Source: Streptomyces spongiicola (GTDB lineage: Bacteria; Actinomycetota; Actinomycetes; Streptomycetales; Streptomycetaceae). From it: DNA of 64,000 nt. The stretch lies in the NCBI RefSeq assembly GCF_003122365.1, contig NZ_CP029254.1, positions 1,751,001 to 1,815,000 of the forward strand, given 5' to 3'. The notes below the pieces were generated by a model. It worked only from the letters and a program-made list of their open reading frames with translations. It searched no databases and was not told where the DNA came from. This document shows, piece by piece, positions 44,777 through 53,442 of this stretch (position 1 is its first letter; every line of letters starts with the position of its first letter). The position numbers and the translations under genes were made by a program.

Positions 44777-45781
44777 CTACCCGGTGTTGCGGGCCAGTTC
44801 GAGCGCGTACTCCGGGTACCAGTCGCCGGCCTTGGGACCGCCCTTGCAGTCGCCGTCGGACTCGCCCGGCCGCTTCACCCACAGATAGGCGTCGACGAGG
44901 GGGTCGCCGGTCTTCGTCGTGGGCTCCTCACCCAGGGCACGGCCGGGCGGGTTGCACCAGTTCTCCCGGGGATCGCCGTCGGTGTACGGCCCGTTGCCGT
45001 TGCGGCTGGTGTCGATCACATAGTGCTTCCCGCCGACCCCGGCCGAGAGCGCGTGGCCGAACTCCCTGCTGGCCTCGGTCGTCTGGAAGTTGGAGACGTT
45101 GACCGCGAAGCCGTCGGCCCCCTCGATGCCGGCCCGGCGCAGCGGGCCGGGAAGGGAGCCGGGGTCCGCCCAGCCCGCGTTGCCCGCGTCCAGGTAGACC
45201 CTGGTGGCCGGCAGCCGCTTCAGCCGCTCGATGGCGCCCTTCAGCAGGTCGTACCGCTCCTGGTGGTACTCCTGCGGGGTGCAGCCGTCGACCAGGTGCA
45301 GCACGGCGTCGGGTTCCAGCACGACCGTGGCCCGGCGGCCGCCGATCCCCTCGGCCACCTTCTCGACCCAGGCGCGGTAGGCGTCGCCGTCGGACGCGCC
45401 GCCCCTGGAGAACTGCCCGCAGTCCCGGTGCGGGATGTTGTAGAGGACCAGCAGCGCGTCGCGGCCGGCCTTCGCCGCGGCCTCCGTGTAGCGCTTCGCA
45501 TCGCCCTCGGGGTCCTCGGTGCCGATCCACTCGCCCACCGGCTGGGCCGCGATCTTCCCGATCAGTTCGGCTCTGGCGTCGTCGCCGTCGTCGAGGTACG
45601 AGGCAACCTGCTTCGCGGCGTTGCCCTCGGGATTGACCCAGTACGGGGCCGTCGCCTCGGGCTGCCGCCGGGCCTCGGGCCCGTCCCCTCCGCCGTCCGG
45701 GGAGGAACACCCCGCGACCAGCAGGACGGCCCCCGTCGCGGCCGCCGCCCATCGGGCGCGCCCGACTCGACTGCCGTACAT
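44777..45781 (-). CDS. cslZ: GH6 endoglucanase/cellulase-like lipoprotein (CslZ-type)
   Basis: 334 residues: signal peptide with lipobox LLVAGC (Cys about 25), then a glycoside hydrolase family 6 domain (YWVNPEGNAAKQV at its start; VVLEPDAVLHL with the catalytic Asp; YLDAGNAGW; KHYVIDTSRNGNG; WCNPPGRALG). It should cut beta-1,4-glucan at the cell surface. In streptomycetes the equivalent gene next to cslA-glxA is thought to trim or release the tip glucan. The ATG at 45781 follows GGGGGAG. The gene faces glxA across the shared terminator and repeat array. Confidence 0.92.
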   Translation of the reverse strand: MYGSRVGRARWAAAATGAVLLVAGCSSPDGGGDGPEARRQPEATAPYWVNPEGNAAKQVASYLDDGDDARAELIGKIAAQPVGEWIGTEDPEGDAKRYTEAAAKAGRDALLVLYNIPHRDCGQFSRGGASDGDAYRAWVEKVAEGIGGRRATVVLEPDAVLHLVDGCTPQEYHQERYDLLKGAIERLKRLPATRVYLDAGNAGWADPGSLPGPLRRAGIEGADGFAVNVSNFQTTEASREFGHALSAGVGGKHYVIDTSRNGNGPYTDGDPRENWCNPPGRALGEEPTTKTGDPLVDAYLWVKRPGESDGDCKGGPKAGDWYPEYALELARNTG

Positions 45782-45919
45782 CCACTCCCCCTTGGTGCAC
45801 CGTGGTACGTGCCGGGCCGCCCCCCGGGCGCCCCCGCTGCCGGACCGGGCCCGGCCGGACCCATCCTGACACACGGCGTCCGCCGCCCACGAGGCAACGA
45901 GACTTCGGCCGCCAGGCCC

Positions 45920-46597
45920 TCAGACGCCGCGCGCGTCCGTGAGGTAGGCGGACACCACGACGTTCGCCGTATAGGAGCCGGCCTTCTTGTCGTAGGTGCC
46001 GCCGCAGGTGATGAGCCGGAGCTCGGCCCGGCCCGGCCGGTGCACCCCGTACACCTTCCGGGCGTCGAACCGGTCCCGGCTGACCACCTGGACGTCGTCG
46101 ATGGTGAAGACGGCGACCGAGCCGTCGGCCCGGGTCACCCTGACCGTCTCGCCCGGCCGGACCGCGCTCAGGCCGTAGAAGACCGCGGGCTCGGTCCTGG
46201 TGTCGACATGGCCGACGAACAGCGCCGCACCCGCGGCACCGGGGCGGGTGCCGGTGCCGGTGCCGAACCAGCCGACGGCGCCCGGCGTCGCGAACGGCGG
46301 CGGTTCGACCGCCCCCGTCGGGTCCAGACCGCGGGCGACGACCGGGGCCGAGACACCGATCGAGGGGACCTCCACCCTGGTGGGTCCCACCGGTGCCAGC
46401 GGCTCGCGGGCCGGCGGCAGCGGTACCCCGAGCGGACGGCCCACCGCGGCCACGTCCCCGGTCGTGGGGGCCGAAACACCCCCGGCGCCGTCGCCCGCCC
46501 CACGACCCCAGAGCCACAGACTCATCAGCAGGACCGCCCAGGCCACTCCCGTGAGCAGCCGGCCGCTGCCGGAGGACTTCTCCCCTGCACCGGACAC
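45920..46597 (-). CDS. class F sortase
   Basis: 225 residues: N-terminal membrane anchor (about 13-30), Pro-rich linker, sortase domain with catalytic His130 (VGHVDT) and Cys198 (LITCGG), ending with a VVVSAYL strand. Class F sortases are typical of actinobacteria and link surface proteins. GTG 46597 is the best start though its ribosome-binding site is weak. It lies only 5 bp after a gene for an acidic membrane-anchored surface protein, its probable partner or substrate. Confidence 0.9.
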   Translation of the reverse strand: MSGAGEKSSGSGRLLTGVAWAVLLMSLWLWGRGAGDGAGGVSAPTTGDVAAVGRPLGVPLPPAREPLAPVGPTRVEVPSIGVSAPVVARGLDPTGAVEPPPFATPGAVGWFGTGTGTRPGAAGAALFVGHVDTRTEPAVFYGLSAVRPGETVRVTRADGSVAVFTIDDVQVVSRDRFDARKVYGVHRPGRAELRLITCGGTYDKKAGSYTANVVVSAYLTDARGV

Positions 46598-46602
46598 GGC
46601 GG

Positions 46603-47358
46603 TCAGTCCCGGTCCGGCGAACCGGCCCGACGGCGGCGGGCACTGCGGAAGGCGACGGCGACGGCCGCCGCTCCGGCGAGGAGCAGCCCGATCACGGTGT
46701 GCGGGGTGCCGGGGCCCTGGGTGTCGGCGGACTTGGCCTCCGGCGAGGCCAGCCGGTCGGCAGCGCCGCCGCCACCGGCGCTGACGGGCGCCACGGGGGT
46801 CTCCGCCGGATCGGGGGCCTCGACGTCCTCCTCGTCGGAACCGTGCTCGTCGGAACCGTCGTCGTCAGAACCGTCGTCGTCGTCGCGATCCCCGTCGCGG
46901 CCTCCGTCGTGATCTGCGTCGTGGCCCCCGTCGTGATCCCCGTCGGAGCCGCCCCCGTGGTCCCGTCCTTCGCCGTCCTTCTCGCCTTCACCGCCGTCGC
47001 GTTCCCACTTCCCGTCCTTGGACCCGTCGTCCTTCCTGCCGTCCTGGGACCCGTCGTCCTTCTTCCCGTCGTGCCCTTCGCGCTCCCGCTCGGCGTTCTC
47101 CTCCTCGCCCTGCTTGCCCTCGGCCTCGGACTCGGCCCCGGAGCGCGACGGCGGCATGAGCGTGACGATCTGAAGCCGCTCCACGGCGCCACTCCGGTCG
47201 CCGTCGCCCAGATCACTCCCGGGTTCCGCCCCGAGAGCGTGGACCGTGTCGGTGAGCCGGGCTTTCTCCTCTGCGAACGCGGTCCCGGGGACGGGGGCCA
47301 GAATCAGGAAACCGGTAGCCGCCCCTACGACACGGAGAGCAATCATCGCTGAACGCAT
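46603..47358 (-). CDS. acidic surface protein paired with class F sortase
   Basis: 251 residues: signal peptide (MIALRVVGAATGFLILAPVPGTAFA), a middle of Glu/Lys/Gly then Asp/Gly/His-rich repeats (for example GDHDGGHDADHDGG and DDDDGSDDDGSDEHGSDEED), a Pro/Ala segment, and a C-terminal membrane anchor with Arg-rich tail. No clear LPxTG is seen; SADTQGPGTPHTV precedes the anchor. The ATG at 47358 has AGGAGG upstream. Function unknown; the Asp/His region could bind divalent metals (inference). Confidence 0.82.
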   Translation of the reverse strand: MRSAMIALRVVGAATGFLILAPVPGTAFAEEKARLTDTVHALGAEPGSDLGDGDRSGAVERLQIVTLMPPSRSGAESEAEGKQGEEENAEREREGHDGKKDDGSQDGRKDDGSKDGKWERDGGEGEKDGEGRDHGGGSDGDHDGGHDADHDGGRDGDRDDDDGSDDDGSDEHGSDEEDVEAPDPAETPVAPVSAGGGGAADRLASPEAKSADTQGPGTPHTVIGLLLAGAAAVAVAFRSARRRRAGSPDRD

Positions 47359-47878
47359 TGTGAACCTCCTGGTGTAACGAGATTCACGCGTTCCGCCCAG
47401 TTCCGCATCTCCGGCTGACCCGTACGGGTCAGCGCCCCGGGCCGGTCCAGGCCTCCGGGCAGAGCCCGGCCTTCTCGCACGCCCCCGCGCACGCCCACCG
47501 CGCACGCCCCCCGCGACGACAGACCGGGGCGCCGGCACGGAACGGCGCGTCGCCGGCGGGGAGCAGGTCGGCTTCGCCGCCGGACGGGCCCCGGGCGGTG
47601 CCCGGAGCCCTGACGAAACCCTCACTGGAGACCCCGCCGTTCGAACGCGGGGACGGGAGGCGGGCGTACGCCGGCCGGCGAAGGCCGGTGACCGCCGGCG
47701 GGGCCACGTGACACAGGGACAGCCCGTAACGCAGGGACAGCCCGTGTCGCCCGGACGGACCGGGCTCACCGCGTATCGGACACGTTCCCCCGCACGGGAA
47801 TCGAACACACGCCGAAGGTAGGGTCTACGTCGAGCGCAAGCCGCCTCGTACAACTGCGTCCGGCAGGAGAAACACCCC
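47359..47878. other. 520-bp gap upstream of the HAD gene
   Basis: No gene is supported. It holds the promoters of two divergent genes. A short direct repeat CAGGGACAGCCCGT occurs at about 47714 and 47731. Confidence 0.55.
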
Positions 47879-48658
47879 ATGGGAGAGCGCAAGCCGATCG
47901 AATCATGGCTCACCGACATGGACGGAGTGCTGATCCACGAGGGCATCCCGATCCCCGGCGCCCAGGAGTTCCTCAAGCGGCTCAAGGAGTCCGGGAAGCC
48001 CTTCCTGGTCCTGACGAACAACTCGATCTACACCCCGCGTGACCTGCATGCGCGGCTGGCCCGGATGGGCCTCGACGTGCCGATCGAGAACATCTGGACC
48101 TCGGCCCTGGCCACCGCGCAGTTCCTCGACGACCAGCGGCCGAACGGCACCGCCTACGTGATCGGCGAGGCGGGCCTGACGACCGCTCTGCACGAGATCG
48201 GGTACGTCCTCACCGACTCCGATCCCGACTTCGTCATCCTGGGGGAGACCCGGACGTACTCCTTCGAGGCCATGACGAAGGCGGTCCGGCTGATCAACAA
48301 CGGCGCCCGGTTCATCGCGACGAACCCCGACGAGACGGGCCCCTCCGCCGAGGGCGCACTCCCCGCAACGGGCGCCGTCGCGGCGCTGATCACCGCTGCC
48401 ACCGGCAAGAAGCCGTACTTCGTGGGAAAGCCGAACCCGCTGATGATGCGCGCCGGACTGAACGCCATCGGAGCGCACTCCGAGACGTCGGCCATGATCG
48501 GCGACCGGATGGACACGGACGTGCTCGCCGGCCTCGAGGCGGGAATGCGGACGTTCCTCGTCCTGACGGGCGTCACCCGGCCGAACGAGGTGGACAGCTT
48601 CCCGTACGGCCCCTCGAAGGTCGTGGACTCGATCGCAGACGTGATCGACCACGTCTGA
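47879..48658 (+). CDS. HAD-IIA family phosphatase (NagD/phosphoglycolate-phosphatase-like)
   Basis: 259 residues: motif [13 protein letters not shown] (nucleophile Asp), motif II VLTNNS, cap domain of subclass IIA, motif III Lys in VGKPNPLMM and motif [14 protein letters not shown]. It is a cytosolic Mg2+-dependent phosphatase for a small phosphorylated metabolite such as a sugar phosphate or nucleotide. The ATG follows AGGAG. Stands alone in the region. Confidence 0.92.
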   Translation: MGERKPIESWLTDMDGVLIHEGIPIPGAQEFLKRLKESGKPFLVLTNNSIYTPRDLHARLARMGLDVPIENIWTSALATAQFLDDQRPNGTAYVIGEAGLTTALHEIGYVLTDSDPDFVILGETRTYSFEAMTKAVRLINNGARFIATNPDETGPSAEGALPATGAVAALITAATGKKPYFVGKPNPLMMRAGLNAIGAHSETSAMIGDRMDTDVLAGLEAGMRTFLVLTGVTRPNEVDSFPYGPSKVVDSIADVIDHV

Positions 48659-48850
48659 TCTCGGCGGGTCCGCGGGGTCGTTGGCGCCCTGCCGTGTACG
48701 CGGGCCGCGGAACGCGTGGAAGGGGCGCCGGGGCGCTTCCCGGCCCCGGGGAAGACGCTGCGGGCGAGGAGCGAGGTGCCCCGTGCACCTGCCCGGGACG
48801 GCGTGCCGTGCGACGGTGCGGGGGCCGTCGGGGCCCCGGGCGGCGGGGAC

Positions 48851-48980
48851 GTTGTCCGGAGCCGGGAGGCGCGGGCGTTGTCCGGAGCCGGGCGGCGCGG
48901 GCGTTGTCCGGAGCCGGGCGGCGCGGGCGTTGTCCGGAGCCGGGCGGCGCGGGCGTTGTCCGGAGCCGGGCGGCGGGGAC
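48851..48980. repeat. five 26-bp tandem repeats
   Basis: Five units begin with GTTGTCCGGAGCCGGG at 48851, 48877, 48903, 48929 and 48955; the middle ones are identical, the outer two differ by one to a few bases. The array abuts the stop codon (48982-48984) of the next gene on the minus strand, so it forms that gene's 3' untranslated region. Confidence 0.93.
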
Positions 48981-48981
48981 G

Positions 48982-50121
48982 CTATCTGACCCGGCGCCTC
49001 ATCAGGAGCAGCACCACCGCTCCGGCGAGGAGCACACCGCCTGCGGTGGCGAGTCCCACCGAGTGCCAGGGGCGGGCGCCGGTCGCGGCGAGTTCGTGCG
49101 CGTCCTCCAGGGCGACGCCGTCGTTGACCGTCCCGTCGCCGGGGACCGCGGGCCCGCTGGCCTGCGGCTCGCCGACGGGCCCCGAGGGCCGGCCGGCGGG
49201 CTCGGGGGCGAGGACGTCGAAGCGGTAGTCGTCGGACTCCCCCACCCAGTCCCCGTCCGCGCCGCGGCGCTGGACGACCGCGGCGTTGGCGACGACGGTG
49301 TCGGGGGCCGTGGTGCGGTCGGGGAAGGCGAGCCGGACCCGCACGGAGAAGGTGCCGCCTGCCGGCAGCGAGAGACCCGCGAACCCGCCCGAGCCCGCGC
49401 CGAACGCTCCGACGGCCTCCCCCCGGTCCGTCTTCTCGATGGTGACGTGCCGCCAGATCCGCGCGGCTCCGTCGAAGAACTCCAGCCGGACCCGGTCCGG
49501 CTGGAGCGCCCGGGCCTGTCCGGTGAGCACGACCACGGGGTGGATGTTCAGACACGGCCGGGCCGTGGTGTTCGACAGTTCGACGGAGAACTCGTGGGCG
49601 TCCCCGCCGGCCCGGTACTCACCGGGGCCCTTGGCGATGTGGGTGACGATCGGGAACTCGACCGCGTTCGGATCGCCGCAGGCCGGCTGCTGTGAGACGG
49701 GTGCCGCACCGGGCGCCGGGGGCGATGCGGCACCCGGCCGGGCGGGCTGCGGCGCCGGCGGCTGCGGGACGGTGGGGGGAACGGCCGGCGCCGGGGCCGC
49801 GGGCAGCGGCGCCGTGGGGTGCGGCGCGAGGGGGTGGAGCGCGGTGGGGTGGGGCGCGGTGGGCGCGGGCGGAACGGGCGGGGCGGGGAGGCGCCGGGGC
49901 GGGGTCTGCCGGGCGGCGGGAGCGGGATCCGGACCGGCCATCCGGGCCGGGGCGGGCTGGGGAGCGTCCGTGCGGGGCGGCGCGGGCCGCTCAGGGGGTG
50001 GACCCGGCGTCGCGGGCACGGGCTGCGGGTCCGGGCTCCGTGCGGGGGCCGGCCCCGCCAGGAGGACGGGGGCGAGGGCGGCCGTGACGGCTCCGGCGGC
50101 GAGGGCGGTGCGCAGACGCAT
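48982..50121 (-). CDS. sortase-anchored-type surface protein with LAATG motif
   Basis: 379 residues: signal peptide (LAAGAVTAALAPVLLAGPAPA), a Pro/Ala-rich wall-spanning stretch (about 28-150), a globular beta-rich domain (about 155-330; CGDPNAVEFPIVTHIAKGP), and a C-terminal sorting-like signal ELAATG, hydrophobic helix and MRRRVR tail. LAxTG is the motif used by actinobacterial class E sortases. No class E sortase gene is in the window, so the sortase must be elsewhere. The ATG at 50121 has GAGG upstream. Confidence 0.82.
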   Translation of the reverse strand: MRLRTALAAGAVTAALAPVLLAGPAPARSPDPQPVPATPGPPPERPAPPRTDAPQPAPARMAGPDPAPAARQTPPRRLPAPPVPPAPTAPHPTALHPLAPHPTAPLPAAPAPAVPPTVPQPPAPQPARPGAASPPAPGAAPVSQQPACGDPNAVEFPIVTHIAKGPGEYRAGGDAHEFSVELSNTTARPCLNIHPVVVLTGQARALQPDRVRLEFFDGAARIWRHVTIEKTDRGEAVGAFGAGSGGFAGLSLPAGGTFSVRVRLAFPDRTTAPDTVVANAAVVQRRGADGDWVGESDDYRFDVLAPEPAGRPSGPVGEPQASGPAVPGDGTVNDGVALEDAHELAATGARPWHSVGLATAGGVLLAGAVVLLLMRRRVR

Positions 50122-50229
50122 GGGGAACCTCAGCAGATCGCGGGCGTGGGCGGCGTCGGCAGCGACGCTGCCACGCGTGGGCCTCCCGGTCGTGCACCGA
50201 CGCCACCACGCGACCTGAAAATCACACCA

Positions 50230-51477
50230 TTAGGCCCGGTTGGCGGAACCCGTCGCCTCCATGCGGCCGAACAGCGGGGCCAGGACGAGCTGGGCCGCGC
50301 CCTCCGCGACGGGGTACGCACCGCTCGCCGCCGGCACGACACGCACGGCGCGGTCGCCGACCATCGCGCCGACACCCCGGACGAACGTATCGGCGGCGGC
50401 GAGGACCGTGCGCCCGCCGAGCAGCACCTGATCGATGTCGAGCAGCCGTACCAGGTTGGCCGCGCCGGTACCCAGCACCCTGGCCGCTTCCCCCAGGTCA
50501 CCGCGGGCGACGGCAGCGAGGCACAGCGCCTCGATGCAGCCGCGGTTGCCACAGGGGCAGACAGGGCCGTCGAGTTGCACGACCTGGTGCCCGAACTCCC
50601 CCGCGCCGGTGCGCGGCCCCCGGTGCAGCACTCCGCCGATCACCAGCCCGGCTCCCAGTCCGGTGCCGAGGTGGAGGTACGCGAACGACCCGGGGGCGGG
50701 AGCGGCGGTGGGGGCGGAAGCGGTCGCGGCGGGAGGCGAGGCGGGAGCGACGGCACCACCGCCACCGGCGGTCGCGGCGGGAGGCTCGGCGGGCACGACG
50801 GCACCACCGCCACCGGCGCGCCCGGCCTCGTCCGCCGCGCCGGGTCCCGTCCGGGGCAGCCCGCGCAGCGCGAGCCCCAGTGCCGCCGCGTTGGTGTCCT
50901 TGTCCAGGACGACCGGCACGCCGAGCCGCTCCGCGAGCTCGTCGCGGAGCGGGACTCCCGCCCAGCCCGGCGCGCCGGTCACCCGGCCCGGGACGCCGGT
51001 CCGGTGGTCCAGCGGTCCGGGCATGCCGACCCCGACGCCGAGCACCCGTTCCGGTCCGCCTGCCAGCAGCGCCCGCACCTCGCCGGCCGCGGCGGAGATG
51101 GCGTGCGGTACCGGGCCGCCGAGGTCCAGCCCCCGGGTGCGGGTCGCGACGACGGTGCCGGCGAGGTCCACGAGGACGGCCGTCAGCTCGTCGCGGTCCA
51201 GGTGGAGCCCCACGGCGTGCGCGGCGTACGGGACGAGGCGCAGGACCGTGCGGGGCTTGCCGCCGGTGGACGCGCGGCGACCCGCCTCGGTCGCCATCCC
51301 GTCCTCCCGCAGCCTCCCGGTGATCTTGCTGACGGCCTGGGGCGTGAGCCCGGTGTGCTCGGCCAGCTCCAGCCGGCTGATGCCGTCGTCGCCCGCCGCC
51401 CTCAGCAGATCCAGCACCAGAGCCGCGTTGTGGCTGCGCAGCACAGGAAGGTTGGCACCCGCGTTACTCCACTTCAC
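50230..51477 (-). CDS. ROK-family transcriptional regulator
   Basis: About 415 residues: N-terminal winged helix (NAALVLDLLRAAGDDGISRLELAEHTGLTPQAVSKITGRL), then the ROK/actin-like fold with the zinc motif CPCGNRGCIEALC near residue 310. An Ala/Gly/Pro-rich insertion (about 205-260) interrupts the sugar-kinase-like domain. GTG 51477 begins at the natural KWSNAGANLPVLRSHN segment. It is divergent from an oxidoreductase gene and the gap holds a good dyad, so it probably controls that gene in response to a sugar. Confidence 0.9.
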   Translation of the reverse strand: MKWSNAGANLPVLRSHNAALVLDLLRAAGDDGISRLELAEHTGLTPQAVSKITGRLREDGMATEAGRRASTGGKPRTVLRLVPYAAHAVGLHLDRDELTAVLVDLAGTVVATRTRGLDLGGPVPHAISAAAGEVRALLAGGPERVLGVGVGMPGPLDHRTGVPGRVTGAPGWAGVPLRDELAERLGVPVVLDKDTNAAALGLALRGLPRTGPGAADEAGRAGGGGAVVPAEPPAATAGGGGAVAPASPPAATASAPTAAPAPGSFAYLHLGTGLGAGLVIGGVLHRGPRTGAGEFGHQVVQLDGPVCPCGNRGCIEALCLAAVARGDLGEAARVLGTGAANLVRLLDIDQVLLGGRTVLAAADTFVRGVGAMVGDRAVRVVPAASGAYPVAEGAAQLVLAPLFGRMEATGSANRA

Positions 51478-51497
51478 CCGCCCATTGTGCGGGCGCT

Positions 51498-51526
51498 TGA
51501 CGCTTTGGCAACACTGTTGCTTAAGT
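51498..51526 (+). promoter_or_regulatory. oxidoreductase promoter with overlapping ROK operator (leaderless)
   Basis: TTGACG (51497-51502) and TTAAGT (51521-51526) are spaced by 18 bp. The dyad CTTnnGCAACA-C-TGTTGCnnAAG (51503-51525) fills the spacer and overlaps the -10. Transcription would start about 7 bp later, at the ATG 51533, so the mRNA is probably leaderless; no ribosome-binding site is present. Confidence 0.6.
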
Positions 51527-51532
51527 GGGCCC

Positions 51533-52657
51533 ATGAATGGCAGCACCGGCACCGGCACCGCGTCCGGGGTCCCCGCCCCGGCCGGCCCCCCCTTCCGCGT
51601 CGGACTCGTCGGCTACGGCCTCGCGGGCTCCGTCTTCCACGCCCCGCTCATCGCGGCCACCGAGGGCCTCGCCCTCGACACGATCGTGACCTCCAGCGAG
51701 GAGCGCCGGGAGCAGGCGCGGGGCGAGTTCCCGGACGTCCGTTTCGCGGCCACGGCCGGCGAGCTGTGGGAGCGCGCGGACGCACTCGACCTCGTCGTCA
51801 TCGCCTCGCCGAACAGGACCCACGTCCCGGTCGCCACCGCAGCCCTCGAGGCCGGACTGCCCGTCGTCGTCGACAAGCCGATCGCCGGGACCGCCGCCGA
51901 GGCCCGCGCGCTCGCCGGCCTCGCCGAGCAGCGGGGCCTACTGCTCTCCGTCTTCCAGAACCGCCGCTGGGACAGCGACTTCCTCACCCTCCGCCGTCTG
52001 CTCGAGGACGGCGAACTCGGCGAGGTGCAGCGCTTCGAGTCCCGCTTCGAGCGCTGGCGCCCCCAGCTCAAGGGCGGCTGGCGCGAGTCGGGCGCCCCGG
52101 AGGAGATCGGCGGTCTCCTGTACGACCTGGGCAGCCATGTCGTCGACCAGGCCCTGGCCCTCTTCGGGCCCGCGGTGCGGGTGTACGCGGAGTCCGATGT
52201 GCGCAGGCCGGGTGCCGAGGCCGACGACGACACCTTCATCGCCGTCACGCACGCCGGCGGGGTGCGCTCACACCTGTACATGAGCGCGACGGCCGCCCAG
52301 CTCGGCCCGCGCTTCCGGGTCCTGGGCTCCGCCGCGGGCTACGTCAAGTACGGCCTCGACCCGCAGGAGGCCGCACTGCGCGAGGGGAAGCGGCCGGAGC
52401 CGGGGCGGCCGTGGGGTGAGGAGCCGCGGGAGCTGCGGGGCCGCATGGGATCCGGCGAGTCACCGCTGACGGGCGGCGGACACCCCGTCGAGACCCGGCC
52501 CGGCGACTACCCGGCCTACTACGCCCAGGTGGCCGACGCCCTGCGCGACGGCACCGCGCCGCCGGTCAGCGCGTACGAGGCAGCCGACGCCCTCGACGTA
52601 CTGGAGGCGGCCCGCCGCTCCGCCCGCGAGGGCGTCACCGTGGAACTCGGCGCATGA
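51533..52657 (+). CDS. Gfo/Idh/MocA-family oxidoreductase
   Basis: 374 residues: NAD(P)-binding motif GLVGYGLAGSVFHAPLI, the DKP motif in VVDKPIAGTAAEARAL, and a C-terminal beta-sheet domain with GGLLYDLGSHVVDQAL. It oxidises or reduces a sugar, inositol or similar polyol; substrate unknown. The ATG 51533 follows directly after a -10 hexamer (leaderless). It overlaps the UPF0303 gene by 4 bp (ATGA) and forms a two-gene unit with it. Confidence 0.92.
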   Translation: MNGSTGTGTASGVPAPAGPPFRVGLVGYGLAGSVFHAPLIAATEGLALDTIVTSSEERREQARGEFPDVRFAATAGELWERADALDLVVIASPNRTHVPVATAALEAGLPVVVDKPIAGTAAEARALAGLAEQRGLLLSVFQNRRWDSDFLTLRRLLEDGELGEVQRFESRFERWRPQLKGGWRESGAPEEIGGLLYDLGSHVVDQALALFGPAVRVYAESDVRRPGAEADDDTFIAVTHAGGVRSHLYMSATAAQLGPRFRVLGSAAGYVKYGLDPQEAALREGKRPEPGRPWGEEPRELRGRMGSGESPLTGGGHPVETRPGDYPAYYAQVADALRDGTAPPVSAYEAADALDVLEAARRSAREGVTVELGA

Positions 52658-53139
52658 GCGGCGGAGGCACGGCGCCCGGATTCCCCGGCACAGCCCTGCT
52701 GGAGGCGCAGGAGGAGCGCCTGACGCTCAGCCGGTTCACCCACGAGGACGCCTGGGCACTCGGCTCGGCACTGGTCGGGCTGGCGCGCGAACGGCGGGCC
52801 CCGGTCGCGATCGGCATCCGGCGCGGAAGGCAGCAGCTCTTCCACTGCGCGCTCGCCGGGTCGTCGGCGGACAACGACGCCTGGATCGACCGCAAACGGC
52901 GGGTCGTCGAACGCTACGGCGAGAGCTCGCTCCTCGTCGGCAGCCGGTTCCGCGCCAGGGGGACGACGTTCGAGGAGTCGTCCCGGCTCGACCCCGACCG
53001 GTACGCGGCACACGGCGGGTCGTTCCCGATCCGCGTCGACGGCGCCGGAGTGATCGGCACGGTCACGGTCTCCGGCCTCCCGCAGACCGAGGACCACGCG
53101 CTGGCGGTGGAGGCACTGGAGCACCTCCTCGCCACCTGA
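52654..53139 (+). CDS. UPF0303 (heme-degrading-domain-like) protein
   Basis: 161 residues: VAIGIRRGRQQLFHCALAGSSADNDAWIDRKRRVVERYGESSLLVG and AHGGSFPIRVDGAGVIGTVTVSGLPQTEDHALAVEAL are the hallmarks of the HbpS/UPF0303 fold. The relatives bind small ligands such as haem or cobalamin; the role of the UPF0303 branch is unknown. The ATG overlaps the oxidoreductase stop by 4 bp. Followed by a strong terminator. Confidence 0.9.
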   Translation: MSGGGTAPGFPGTALLEAQEERLTLSRFTHEDAWALGSALVGLARERRAPVAIGIRRGRQQLFHCALAGSSADNDAWIDRKRRVVERYGESSLLVGSRFRARGTTFEESSRLDPDRYAAHGGSFPIRVDGAGVIGTVTVSGLPQTEDHALAVEALEHLLAT

Positions 53140-53150
53140 AGGGCCCGGAC

Positions 53151-53185
53151 CCGCGGAGGGGTGAATCCCCCGCACCCCTCCGCGG
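53151..53185 (+). terminator. terminator of the oxidoreductase-UPF0303 operon
   Basis: A 13-bp perfect stem CCGCGGAGGGGTG/CACCCCTCCGCGG with a 9-nt loop, 11 nt after the stop codon, followed by pyrimidine-rich sequence. Confidence 0.92.
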
Positions 53186-53199
53186 CTCTTCCGGGGCTC

Positions 53200-53325
53200 T
53201 TCCTCTTCTCCTCGCCTCCTCCTCGCCTCCTCCTCGCCTCCTCCTCGCCTCCACTTCCCCTCGCCTCCACTTCCCCTCGCCTCCACTTCCCCTCGCCTCC
53301 ACTTCGCCTTCCCCTTCCGCGCCCT
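53200..53325. repeat. polypyrimidine repeat tract
   Basis: About 125 bp of nearly pure C/T on the plus strand, made of TCCTCGCC units and then four near-perfect 16-bp CTCGCCTCCACTTCCC units (from about 53253). It lies between two convergent genes. It resembles the tract at 4866-4985. Confidence 0.85.
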
Positions 53326-53442
53326 CGCTCGCGCGGCGCCGGCCGCTCGGCCGCGCCGTCGGCCCCCCTCCCGACGGCGCGGCCCACGCCCCGCGGCGGC
53401 CCGTACCCTACGGCGGCCGCAACGGGGCCCGGCGGTTCGGTT

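Noticed and set aside
47429..48021. N-terminal extension of the acidic surface protein to 48021
   Set aside because: The extension is low complexity and overlaps the HAD gene; ATG 47358 has AGGAGG and begins a signal peptide.
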